From: an uncultured Clostridia bacterium
GTDB taxonomy: Bacteria > Bacillota > Clostridia > Oscillospirales > Ruminococcaceae
DNA length: 56,802 bases
Direction: 5' to 3'
Assembly (NCBI GenBank): GCA_947168885.1
Contig: CAMVNQ010000021.1
Location: 1 to 56,802, forward strand
Shown: in pieces, positions 18,773-27,146 of the stretch
Layout of the letters: the number at the start of each line of letters is the position of its first letter
How positions within the stretch are numbered: the stretch's first letter is position 1
Translations under genes and position numbers: made by a program
Notes under the pieces: model-generated
Database searches by the model: none
Seen by the model: the letters and a program-made list of their open reading frames with translations, nothing else
Told to the model about the DNA's origin: nothing

Positions 18773-21043
18773 TCAGTCCCGTTTCAATGAAGCCGCCGCG
18801 TCCTTGATAAGCTTCTCCGCGCTGTCACACAGAGATGCGGCCGTCTCACTCCCGAAACTCTCAGCAAACATATAAAGTCCCGTTCCGCGTTTATCCGGCC
18901 GCAGGAACACTCTCTTATCATCAGACGCTATGACAGCGCCCTCATTCTCCTCGGGGACGGCTTTAAGCCGGTCAAGCACCCGCTGCGGCGGACAGTTCAG
19001 CCGTATGAACCTGCCCTCGGTCGAAGAACGCGCAATAAGACCCTGTACCTCCGTGGGTGTTACTGCGTGACGCGCCATAAACCCGAGCACGCGCAGCGCC
19101 AGCAGAAAACCGTCCCTCATCCAGAGCTGATCCGCGGCGATCTTCCGCGCTTCGTCGTCGCGGTCGCCCATAGAACTCGCAAAATAACGTACCACTCTTC
19201 CGCCGTACATATCGGCAGTCTCTTCGGCTGTCTGCGGAAAAGAGAACGGAAGTGCCGCTGTCTCACCTCTCTCAGCAGCGTCAGCACAGGCAATCAGCGT
19301 CATAGAAATACGGTCAAGAAACGCTTCTCCGCAGCTTATCTCCGCTTCGTCTCCGCGTTCACCGATATTTACGGTCAGTCTGTCCTTACCGCCGGAAACA
19401 GCTTTGGCAAATCGTGAGCAGATATCGCGGAACCGTGTATTGCGTGAAACAACGCGAACGTCATAAGGAACAGTGAATCGTGAAGAAGCCGCGCATACAG
19501 CCTTATACATCATCTCCGCATCGGTTACCTCGTGTATCGGACCGAAGCTGTCCCAGCCGGCGGTCATATATTCGCCGCGCATAAGTGCTCCCTGAAAGAC
19601 GCGCTCCCGCCCACGTTTGAGCGGAAGAAGCCCGGACGCATATATCGGTATCTTTGTCTGCGCCTTCGCCATTACGTGTATTATGACATCCGCACCGAGC
19701 AGTTTCGCCGAGTAAGCGAGTACGGGTAGCGGTACGTTTCCGCAGTCGTAAGCCGTTCCGCCGGCACTTGATATGCCGCTGACAACTGCCTTTCCGAGAC
19801 TTTCCGAAGCAGTGCCGTCCGCATAGGATACAGCAATGCCGGTATCCGATATTTTGGCTGCGGAAGCTCCCGTCCGCACAGCAAATTCGGGAGTGATAAC
19901 GGTATTTGTCGTGCCGCAGATGCCCTCTTCCGACATTTCGGGGTATGCCGCCGAACCATATTTCACATCGCTCGTGACAGAGGCGTTCTTTTCGATGCGC
20001 TTATTGTTCCATATACGCACCCCGCCGCTCACGACCGCGTTTTCGCCTATGACAGCTCCCTCGCCGACCACTGCCCCTTCATAGACCGCGGCACCCTCAC
20101 CGATACGCGCGTTCGGGCATATTATACAATCATTCAGTGTAACTCCCTCACCGACGAACGCCCCGTCCATAACAATTGCGTTGTTAAGCTTCGCACCGTC
20201 CGAAACGTATGCACCCGCGCCTACCGATGTGCAGCCCGCTGCAAGTGCTTTAGGCGAGAAATATGCTCCTTTCGCAATGAACGATGTGCGGCTTATATGA
20301 CTGTTCTGTGTGATAAGCCGTTCCGCAGGCTCGACACGTATCTTCCCGTTTATCAGGTCCGAGGTGCAGCGCTTATATGCCGCAATATCTCCTATATCGC
20401 ACCAGTAGCCGCTCTCCGCATAATACCCGAGCGGCATCTCCCTGCCAAGCATCTCCGGGAACACGTCCTTCGCGAAATCGACGGGGCGGCCGTCCGCGAT
20501 AAGCTCAAGTACCTTGGGCGAGATGATATATATGCCTGTATTTGCAAGGTCGCTGCGGCAGTTGATATAGGACGGCTTCTCGGAAAATCCGCTCACCATT
20601 CCGTTTTCGCCGATGATGACACCGTACTCACGCGGATCGTCCACGGATTTTACCGCGATCGTCGCCGCAACGCCCGTGTCCTTATGGTGCCTGTACATAG
20701 CCGCGAGGTCAAAGTCACACATAGCATCACCGCTTATGACGATGAAGTCGTCATCGAAGTCTGCGGCCGCCTTTCTTACACAGCCCGCTGTCCCGAGCGG
20801 CTCGTCCTCATAAGAAATGAACGTGCGGATGTTTCCGTATCTCCCGTCTCCGAGTGCAGCTTCGATGCGTTCCCCGCGGTATCTCACAGCCACAGCCGCT
20901 TCTGTGCAGCCGCACTTGTCGAGCAGTTCAAGGATATAATAGAGCACAGGTTTTCCGCATAGCGGTACGAGTGGCTTGGGAAGGTCACAGGTGAGAGGGC
21001 GCAGTCTCGTTCCCTCTCCTCCCGCCAGAATTACAGCTTTCAT
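18773..21043 (-). CDS. Sugar-1-phosphate nucleotidyltransferase fused to a phosphomannomutase-like domain
   Basis: The N-terminal nucleotidyltransferase (about 1-235) has MKAVILAGGEGTRLRPLT, KPLVPLCGKP and the metal-binding VISGDAMCDFD. A left-handed beta-helix of hexapeptide repeats follows (about 250-350, with CIICPNARIGEGAAVYEGA). The C-terminal 380 residues resemble phosphomannomutase/phosphoglucomutase. In that domain the expected TASHNP phospho-serine loop is not visible: the matching stretch reads ADVIIHVMAKAQTKIPIY. The mutase part is therefore probably regulatory or structural. Likely role is making GDP-mannose or a similar nucleotide sugar for surface glycans. ATG 21043 follows GGAG. 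A small hairpin (about 18757-18775) sits at the stop codon. Confidence 0.85.
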   Translation of the reverse strand: MKAVILAGGEGTRLRPLTCDLPKPLVPLCGKPVLYYILELLDKCGCTEAAVAVRYRGERIEAALGDGRYGNIRTFISYEDEPLGTAGCVRKAAADFDDDFIVISGDAMCDFDLAAMYRHHKDTGVAATIAVKSVDDPREYGVIIGENGMVSGFSEKPSYINCRSDLANTGIYIISPKVLELIADGRPVDFAKDVFPEMLGREMPLGYYAESGYWCDIGDIAAYKRCTSDLINGKIRVEPAERLITQNSHISRTSFIAKGAYFSPKALAAGCTSVGAGAYVSDGAKLNNAIVMDGAFVGEGVTLNDCIICPNARIGEGAAVYEGAVVGEGAVIGENAVVSGGVRIWNNKRIEKNASVTSDVKYGSAAYPEMSEEGICGTTNTVITPEFAVRTGASAAKISDTGIAVSYADGTASESLGKAVVSGISSAGGTAYDCGNVPLPVLAYSAKLLGADVIIHVMAKAQTKIPIYASGLLPLKRGRERVFQGALMRGEYMTAGWDSFGPIHEVTDAEMMYKAVCAASSRFTVPYDVRVVSRNTRFRDICSRFAKAVSGGKDRLTVNIGERGDEAEISCGEAFLDRISMTLIACADAAERGETAALPFSFPQTAEETADMYGGRVVRYFASSMGDRDDEARKIAADQLWMRDGFLLALRVLGFMARHAVTPTEVQGLIARSSTEGRFIRLNCPPQRVLDRLKAVPEENEGAVIASDDKRVFLRPDKRGTGLYMFAESFGSETAASLCDSAEKLIKDAAASLKRD

Positions 21044-21164
21044 AAATTCTCCGTTCCGCGGCAGGCATTGTCACATCTTTGCCGTGCCGCATAATATATC
21101 TATGGGAATATTTATTCCCGAAAGTATCGCAATATATTATTGCACAGGAAAGGATGATTTATTT

Positions 21165-21449
21165 ATGGAAAGCACGATAATTCCGTTAAGATCATATACA
21201 GAAGCAAAAAAAGCCGTGCATATCCTTGCACGGAACCGTATAAGAGCTTCGGTAGTCAGAACCGGCTCGGGACGTATGGGGTGTACGTTCGGTATAAGGA
21301 CGAACGAATCCCCCGATGTTGTATGCAGGCTTCTTCGCAGTACAGGGATACACTGCGGAGACAGTATGCCGTTCCCGCCACCGCCGCCGTATCCTCACGA
21401 GCCGCGCCCTATGCATCCCCATCGTCCGGCGGGACCGCCCCGCAGATGA
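21165..21449 (+). CDS. DUF3343-like small protein (putative S/Se carrier)
   Basis: A 94-residue protein. Residues 1-68 (STIIPLRSYTEAKKAVHILA, SVVRTGSGRMGCTFGIRT, RLLRSTGIHCG) fit the short DUF3343 family, which has been suggested to carry sulfur or selenium. Two cysteines (in RMGCTF and VVCR) and a third in IHCG are visible. The tail is a Pro/His-rich stretch, possibly metal-binding. The ATG at 21165 is set by AGGAAAGG; upstream in-frame sequence belongs to the opposite-strand gene. It is 30 bp before a cysteine-desulfurase-like gene, so the pair probably work together. Confidence 0.7.
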   Translation: MESTIIPLRSYTEAKKAVHILARNRIRASVVRTGSGRMGCTFGIRTNESPDVVCRLLRSTGIHCGDSMPFPPPPPYPHEPRPMHPHRPAGPPRR

Positions 21450-21479
21450 CAGGAAATACTCCGAAAGGAACTCAACGAT

Positions 21480-22619
21480 ATGATATATTTCGACAACGCC
21501 GCAACAACATATCCGAAGCCGCCCGCAGTCATCGCGGCAATGTCACGGGCGCTGGTAAGATATGGCGCCAATCCCGGGCGCGCGGGACACGCGATGTCGC
21601 TTGAAACATCGGACGCTGTCTATGCTGCGCGGGAGAAGTGTGCGAGATTTTTCGGTGCCGAGGTCGAGAACACTGTATTTATGCCGAACTGCACATTCGC
21701 GCTCAACACCGCGATAAAAGGCGTGCTGACCGAGAACTCCCACGCCGTGGCGAGCGACATAGAACACAATGCCGTTCTACGTCCGCTCTACGCGCTATCG
21801 CGAAGCACCGGCGTTTCATATTCTCTTGCTCCGACAAGTGACGACGACGATGAGACCGCCGCGAACTTCGAGCGCCTTATCAACCGCAGGACAAAAGCTG
21901 TGATATGCACCCTCGCAGGAAATGTCACAGGAAAGATATTGCCCGTTGAAAAAATAGGAAATATATGCAGGGAAAAGGGAGTATGCTTTATCGTCGATGC
22001 GGCGCAGGGCGCAGGAGTGCTCCCTATAAAGCTCGGCAGCGGCATAAACATCATCTGCGCTGCGGGACACAAGGGGCTATACGGACCTATGGGTACAGGT
22101 CTTCTTGTAACAGACGGAAAATACCGACTTAAAACGCTTGTCGAGGGCGGAACCGGAAGTTTGTCGAAGGAGCTTTCCCAGCCGGAATTTCTCCCCGATC
22201 GTTTTGAGAGCGGTACAATAAACACTGCCGGCGCGATCTCTCTCGGCGCAGGAGTTTATTTCGTAACATCGAAAGGCACGGACGCGATACTGAGACATGA
22301 GCGTATGCTTTGCGAACGTTTTTTTGCGGGAATGAAAAAACAGCCTTCGGTAAGGCTGTACAGTGATACTTTTGACGAGCGTTTTGCACCCGTTATCCCG
22401 TTCAACATCGGCGACCTGCCCGCAGAAACAGCCTCGGAGATGTTAAGCGAAGCGGGATTTGCGCTTCGCGGCGGATTTCACTGCGCCTATCCGGCTCACG
22501 TTAAGATAGGCACGTCTGACAGGGGCGCAGTGCGCTTCTCCCCCTCCGTGTTCAGCACAATGACCGAAGTGAACTCGCTTATCCGCGCGGTAAGCAGGAT
22601 AGCAGCAAGGAATGAATAG
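21480..22619 (+). CDS. Cysteine desulfurase-like PLP aminotransferase (class V)
   Basis: The 379-residue PLP enzyme has the PLP-lysine motif AAGHKGLYGPMGTG, an aspartate at VDAAQGAG, the N-terminal YFDNAATTYPKP and the C-terminal FHCAYPAH that would hold the active cysteine. It resembles the NifS-related group often annotated as am_tr_V in Clostridia, not housekeeping IscS or SufS. Predicted to release sulfur (or selenium) from cysteine (selenocysteine). ATG 21480 follows GAAAGGA. Its partner is the DUF3343-like gene just upstream. Which acceptor it serves is not known. Confidence 0.88.
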   Translation: MIYFDNAATTYPKPPAVIAAMSRALVRYGANPGRAGHAMSLETSDAVYAAREKCARFFGAEVENTVFMPNCTFALNTAIKGVLTENSHAVASDIEHNAVLRPLYALSRSTGVSYSLAPTSDDDDETAANFERLINRRTKAVICTLAGNVTGKILPVEKIGNICREKGVCFIVDAAQGAGVLPIKLGSGINIICAAGHKGLYGPMGTGLLVTDGKYRLKTLVEGGTGSLSKELSQPEFLPDRFESGTINTAGAISLGAGVYFVTSKGTDAILRHERMLCERFFAGMKKQPSVRLYSDTFDERFAPVIPFNIGDLPAETASEMLSEAGFALRGGFHCAYPAHVKIGTSDRGAVRFSPSVFSTMTEVNSLIRAVSRIAARNE

Positions 22620-22622
22620 ACG

Positions 22623-22666
22623 AAACCACCGTATATGGTATCGTGTGATACTTCATACGGTGGTTT
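22623..22666. terminator. Bidirectional terminator
   Basis: Perfect 12-bp stem AAACCACCGTAT/ATACGGTGGTTT flanked by A and T runs, between two converging genes (stops at 22619 and 22670). Confidence 0.9.
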
Positions 22667-22669
22667 TGT

Positions 22670-24370
22670 TTACAAAACCGGTCTGAACGGTTTTGTGCGT
22701 ATCATTTCCTCAGCCGTCTTCTTTTCAACGGGCTTGCTGTAATAATATCCCTGTGCGTTGCGGCAGCCGAGACGCATCAGTTCTTTTCCCTGCTCTCCGG
22801 TCTCGACACCCTCGGCGATAAGGGACATATTGAGGTTGTTCGCAATGTTTATGATACTCTCTATGAGCACCTCGGATTTATGATCTCCGGGTATGGCATC
22901 GACAAAGCTCTTATCGATCTTAAGTGTATCTGCGTCGATATTATGTATCAGCATAAGCGAAGAATAACCTGTTCCGAAATCGTCTATCGAGATATGTATC
23001 CCGTAGTTCTTGAGGGTGCGCACGAACTCGATAAGACGCGCGGTCTCGGCTTCCTGTACACTCTCGGTGATCTCGATCTCTATGTCGCCGACTTCTATGC
23101 CGCTGTCGATAATCGTATTGTATATGAGCTTTTCAATATTCTGAACGAAAAGGTTCTTACGTGAAAAATTCGTCGATATGCGCGGCGGCTTAAGACCGCT
23201 GTCCTTCCATTCCTTTATTATGCTGCAGGTCTCTCTGAATATCGCCATATCGAGCTCGTGGATAAGCCCCTCCTTATCAAGAACGGGAATGAACTGATCC
23301 GGGAAAATGAATCGTCCGTCATGAATCCAGCGGCAGAGCGCTTCAAATCCGACAAGCTCGCCGGTCTTCATATTTACCTTTGGCTGGAAGAACGGGATGA
23401 ACTCGCGGTTCTTCACGGCGGGCATAAACATCGCAAGGATCTCCCTTCCGCGATTCATCATCATCTTGAGCTCTTCCGAGAAGAATACGATATTCTGCTT
23501 CAGACGGTATTTGCCGATATTGCAGGACAAAGACGCCTCGTTGAGACGGGAACCGAAAGGACGCATATCTTCCGGCAGACCCATGGAAATACCTATCCAT
23601 GCAGATAGCTCAAACGAGCGACCCTGTGCAGTCTCGACCTTTCCGATAGTACGGCTGTTCAGCACATTCAAAACGTCATCAAGACGCTCTTTTTTGATAA
23701 AGCCCGAGAAATTGTCACCGCCCATACGGCAGATGCATTCATCATCTTCAAAAAGCGACATCAGACTTCGTGCATATTTTACTATTACCTCATCGCCGCA
23801 CTTCGACCCGGCCATTTCATTTACGTACTTGAAGTTCTGGATATTGAAGTAAATGACAGCATACCGGTCGCCGCTTCCCCTTTTGAGCATCTCACCGAAC
23901 TTTCTCGTAACGTACAAAACATTCGGTATGCCGCTCTGCGGGTCGGATGTCTCAGCAAAATCAAGCATACTGCGCATATTCTCACGGCTTCCGACAAGAT
24001 AGATGAGGTCGGCGAGAAACTGATAAAGCTCGATATCCGGCTCTATATCGGGGAAATCCTCGTACAGGTCGATATAGGCGTGAACAAACTCACGACCTTC
24101 GTAATAATACGTGAACATCTTTCTGGCACCGGTCTTTGCACCGCTGTCATAAAGCACGATCATATTGTCAATCTCTTTGCCGGGAACGACGCGCTCAAGG
24201 GTCTTCTGATTACGGTAGCGCCCCGCGTCACCGAGATCCATATCATAATAAAGCTTTGCGACACCGACAGCCTCGCATATCTCTTTATAATCATCATCCT
24301 GAAGCGGACCTGCTGCCGCTTTACGGAACATCGCGCGCATAGCGCCTGAGACCTTCTCATTTATTTTCAT
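22670..24370 (-). CDS. GGDEF-EAL protein, probable c-di-GMP phosphodiesterase
   Basis: Soluble protein of 566 residues with no membrane segment. The N-terminal 140 residues are unassigned. The GGDEF domain (about 145-300) has the degenerate signature RMGGDNFSGF, so cyclase activity is doubtful. The EAL domain (about 315-560) is canonical: GFEALCRW, EITES, IDDFGTGYSSL and IAEGVETGEQ are all present. Net activity is therefore predicted as c-di-GMP breakdown, opposing the cyclase at 418-2328. The ATG at 24370 (MKINEKV) has GGAGG 12 nt upstream; an in-frame start 72 nt earlier lies at the -35 box. Confidence 0.92.
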   Translation of the reverse strand: MKINEKVSGAMRAMFRKAAAGPLQDDDYKEICEAVGVAKLYYDMDLGDAGRYRNQKTLERVVPGKEIDNMIVLYDSGAKTGARKMFTYYYEGREFVHAYIDLYEDFPDIEPDIELYQFLADLIYLVGSRENMRSMLDFAETSDPQSGIPNVLYVTRKFGEMLKRGSGDRYAVIYFNIQNFKYVNEMAGSKCGDEVIVKYARSLMSLFEDDECICRMGGDNFSGFIKKERLDDVLNVLNSRTIGKVETAQGRSFELSAWIGISMGLPEDMRPFGSRLNEASLSCNIGKYRLKQNIVFFSEELKMMMNRGREILAMFMPAVKNREFIPFFQPKVNMKTGELVGFEALCRWIHDGRFIFPDQFIPVLDKEGLIHELDMAIFRETCSIIKEWKDSGLKPPRISTNFSRKNLFVQNIEKLIYNTIIDSGIEVGDIEIEITESVQEAETARLIEFVRTLKNYGIHISIDDFGTGYSSLMLIHNIDADTLKIDKSFVDAIPGDHKSEVLIESIINIANNLNMSLIAEGVETGEQGKELMRLGCRNAQGYYYSKPVEKKTAEEMIRTKPFRPVL

Positions 24371-24413
24371 ACTGGATACGCACCTCCGGTGTGAAACATC
24401 TACATTAATATTT

Positions 24414-24442
24414 ATTATATCATATAACTGCACCGATTTCAA
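24414..24442 (-). promoter_or_regulatory. Promoter of the GGDEF-EAL gene
   Basis: The minus strand reads TTGAAA (24442-24437), 17 nt, TATAAT (24419-24414), 44 bp before the ATG. Confidence 0.75.
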
Positions 24443-24555
24443 CAGGTTATCATTTTTTTGTGCACTTTTACCAAATCGTGGTACCTGAGTTTCCGATAAA
24501 TAATTCTCTGCCGTTCTGCTGCGCGGTCACATACGCACTTTCCTGAATATCACTA

Positions 24556-24584
24556 TCGACAAATGGTGGAATATGTGATATAAT
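24556..24584 (+). promoter_or_regulatory. Promoter of the alpha/beta hydrolase gene
   Basis: TCGACA (24556-24561), 17 nt, TATAAT (24579-24584), preceded by TGTGA. The ATG follows 30 bp later. Confidence 0.65.
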
Positions 24585-24613
24585 GTCTCTGTTGACAAGG
24601 AGCTGATATTGCA

Positions 24614-25576
24614 ATGCAGAAAAAACACAAAATACTGAAAGCGGTAATAATAACCGTCGCAAGCCTTATCCTGCTCGAACTGCTGCTAAGTGTCGGGCTT
24701 GTATTTTTCGCGATAGGAAGTTTCGACGGCATGGAAAGCATACCGGACGCCCCGCGAAAAGTCAGCGAGACCGTAGCGGAGCGCACAGAACGCAACTTAT
24801 CTGAAATGACCGCAAAAACGGCAGTCTGGCTCGAAAGTGCCGGTGTCACCGAGGTGAATATGACCGCGGACGACGGTGCCGTTATGTATGCGGATATGCT
24901 CGACAGCGGCGAACACCGTTGGGTGATACTGCTTCACGGTTATAAGCGAACAAGAGAGCGTGTCCGCAACTGCGGCCGTATCTACGCCGAACACGGATTC
25001 AGCCTGCTGATGCCCGATCTTCGCGGTCACGGAAAGAGCGAGGGGGCGTTCATAGGTATGGGCTGGCTCGACAGGTTCGACATAGTGAAATGGGTAGAAT
25101 ATATCGTAGAACGCGACCCGGAAGCCGATATAATCCTGCACGGCGTATCCATGGGCGGCGCGGCGGCTATGATGACTTCCGGTGAGCCGCTCCCGGCGAA
25201 CGTGAAATGTGTAATAGAGGACTGCGGCTATACGTCGGTATGGGACGAATTCGCAAATGTCATGAAAGCATATTCGGGACTTCCCGAATTTCCGCTAATG
25301 TACACGGCAAGCTTTTTCGCGAAACTTATCGCGGGATATTCCTACGACGAGGCTTCCTCACTCGAACAGGTAAAAAAGTCGCCGCTCCCGATAATGTTCA
25401 TACACGGCAAAGGCGACACATTCGTAGCTCCCGAAATGGCGCAGCGCCTTTATGACGCTCACCCGAACGGCGAACTGCTGTACATCGAAGAAGCCGCACA
25501 CGGACAGTCTGTGTATTACGACCCCGATACATATTTCAGCGCGGTATTCAGGTTCATAGACAAGTACATCGGGTAA
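24614..25576 (+). CDS. Membrane-anchored alpha/beta hydrolase
   Basis: A 320-residue serine hydrolase with one N-terminal membrane segment (about 8-32), so the catalytic domain probably faces outside. The oxyanion/nucleophile region shows VILLHGYKRTRERV and the nucleophile elbow HGVSMGGAAAM (Ser about 182). The acid is probably in FIHGKGDTFVAPEMA and the histidine in EEAAHGQSVYYD. The substrate is not identifiable; the family is broad (esterase, lipase or peptidase-like). ATG 24614 follows AGGAG. Single-gene unit with its own promoter and a shared terminator. Confidence 0.87.
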   Translation: MQKKHKILKAVIITVASLILLELLLSVGLVFFAIGSFDGMESIPDAPRKVSETVAERTERNLSEMTAKTAVWLESAGVTEVNMTADDGAVMYADMLDSGEHRWVILLHGYKRTRERVRNCGRIYAEHGFSLLMPDLRGHGKSEGAFIGMGWLDRFDIVKWVEYIVERDPEADIILHGVSMGGAAAMMTSGEPLPANVKCVIEDCGYTSVWDEFANVMKAYSGLPEFPLMYTASFFAKLIAGYSYDEASSLEQVKKSPLPIMFIHGKGDTFVAPEMAQRLYDAHPNGELLYIEEAAHGQSVYYDPDTYFSAVFRFIDKYIG

Positions 25577-25584
25577 CATAAACA

Positions 25585-25608
25585 CCCCGTATGACGCATC
25601 ATACGGGG
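25585..25608. terminator. Bidirectional terminator
   Basis: CCCCGTATGA-cgca-TCATACGGGG, a perfect 10-bp stem, between converging alpha/beta hydrolase and symporter genes. Confidence 0.8.
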
Positions 25609-25616
25609 CGAATTAT

Positions 25617-27146
25617 TTACTTACCCTTCACTTCTGCAATATATGCATCGTATTCGTCGGTAACTTCTTTTTCGGGAGCCTTCGTTGCGAGCGATACGAT
25701 AACATCGGCAAGAAGCGCTATGAGGAACGCGGGAAGGAGCTCGTAGATGTCGAACGCGCCTCCGAGCGGTCTGACAACGAACTTCCAGACGAAGATCATC
25801 ACTCCGCCCGCTGCAAGACCCGCTATCGCTCCATACTTGTTGGAGCGCTTCCAGAGCAGTGCCAGAAGCATTATCGGACCAAATGTCGCACCGAAGCCCG
25901 CCCAGGCAAACGAAACTATTCCGAATATCGAGCTGTCCTTGTCCCACGCGATTATAACTGCGACAACAGCAATTACAGCAAGCACGAGACGCGCCACGAG
26001 CATTGATGCTTTCTCTGATAGCTTTATCTTGAAAACGCCTTTAAGCACGTTCTCGGACATACTCGACGATGCCGCAAGGAGCTGCGAATCCGCGGTGGAC
26101 ATAGTGCAGGCAAGGATACCTGCGAAGATAAGACCTGCGAATATCGCCATAACAGCGCCGTTATCGTTCATAAGGAACGCCATCTTGATTATCGCAGTCT
26201 CGGAATCAGCGCTTGTTGTAAGTTGCGGAATGCTTCCCTGCGCGGAGAGAGCGTTCGCTATAACACCGATAAATACTGCAACACCCATGGAGATAACTAC
26301 CCAGACAGAAGCTATGCGGCGTGATGTCTTGATCTTGTTCTTATCCTGGATTGCCATGAAGCGAAGCAGGATATGAGGCATACCGAAGTAGCCGAGACCC
26401 CATGCAAGTGTTGATACTATGCTTATAAATCCGAAGGGCGAAGCGGAACCGTCCGTATTGTGGTTCTCAAAGAGAGTGAGATAGCCGCTTAAACCTTTTG
26501 CGTTCTCGATAACATTGTCAACGCCGCCCGCGCTGCTTATACCGAAGATAAGCACAACCACGAGAGCCGTGGTCATAACTATACTCTGGATAAGGTCGGT
26601 CGTGCTTGCCGCAAGGAATCCGCCGATACTTGTGTAAAGAATGATTATCATAGCGCTTATTATCATCGCAAGATGATAATCCCAGCCGAAGAGCTGCTCA
26701 AAGAGCTTTCCGCAGGCAGAGAATCCGGACGCAGTATAGGGAATGAAGAAAACGAGGATTATCAGCGCAGCGATCCCGAGTATAATGTTCTTGTTCTCGT
26801 GATAGCGCTTCGAGAAGAATTCCGGTATCGTGATCGCATTTATACGGTGCGAATAAACACGAAGTCTCTTGGCAACGATGAGCCAGTTCAGATATGTACC
26901 AACTGCGAGACCGATAGCCGTCCAGCCCACCTCCGCAAATCCGCAGAGATACGCAAGTCCCGGAAGACCCATGAGCAGATAACTGCTCATATCAGACGCT
27001 TCCGCGCTCATTGCTGTAACAATAGGGCCGAGCTTTCTTCCGCCAAGGTAGAAATCTCCGACATCATTGTTCTGCTTCGAGAAGATAACACCTATGACTA
27101 CCATAAGAAGCAGATAGACGATGATAGTGATTATAATGACTGTCAT
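25617..27146 (-). CDS. putP: Sodium:solute symporter (PutP-like)
   Basis: Membrane transporter of the SSS family, 509 residues with about 13 hydrophobic helices. Features include GGRKLGPIVTAMSAEASDMSSYLLMGLPG near the N-terminus and the GGFLAASTTDLIQS segment around residue 180, both typical of sodium/proline symporters. Proline is the closest known substrate, but sugars or other solutes cannot be excluded here because its ATG overlaps the stop of a GH13 glycosidase gene by 4 nt (ATGA). That coupling hints that the solute could be a product of the enzyme. ATG 27146 follows AAAAGGAG. Confidence 0.88.
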   Translation of the reverse strand: MTVIIITIIVYLLLMVVIGVIFSKQNNDVGDFYLGGRKLGPIVTAMSAEASDMSSYLLMGLPGLAYLCGFAEVGWTAIGLAVGTYLNWLIVAKRLRVYSHRINAITIPEFFSKRYHENKNIILGIAALIILVFFIPYTASGFSACGKLFEQLFGWDYHLAMIISAMIIILYTSIGGFLAASTTDLIQSIVMTTALVVVLIFGISSAGGVDNVIENAKGLSGYLTLFENHNTDGSASPFGFISIVSTLAWGLGYFGMPHILLRFMAIQDKNKIKTSRRIASVWVVISMGVAVFIGVIANALSAQGSIPQLTTSADSETAIIKMAFLMNDNGAVMAIFAGLIFAGILACTMSTADSQLLAASSSMSENVLKGVFKIKLSEKASMLVARLVLAVIAVVAVIIAWDKDSSIFGIVSFAWAGFGATFGPIMLLALLWKRSNKYGAIAGLAAGGVMIFVWKFVVRPLGGAFDIYELLPAFLIALLADVIVSLATKAPEKEVTDEYDAYIAEVKGK

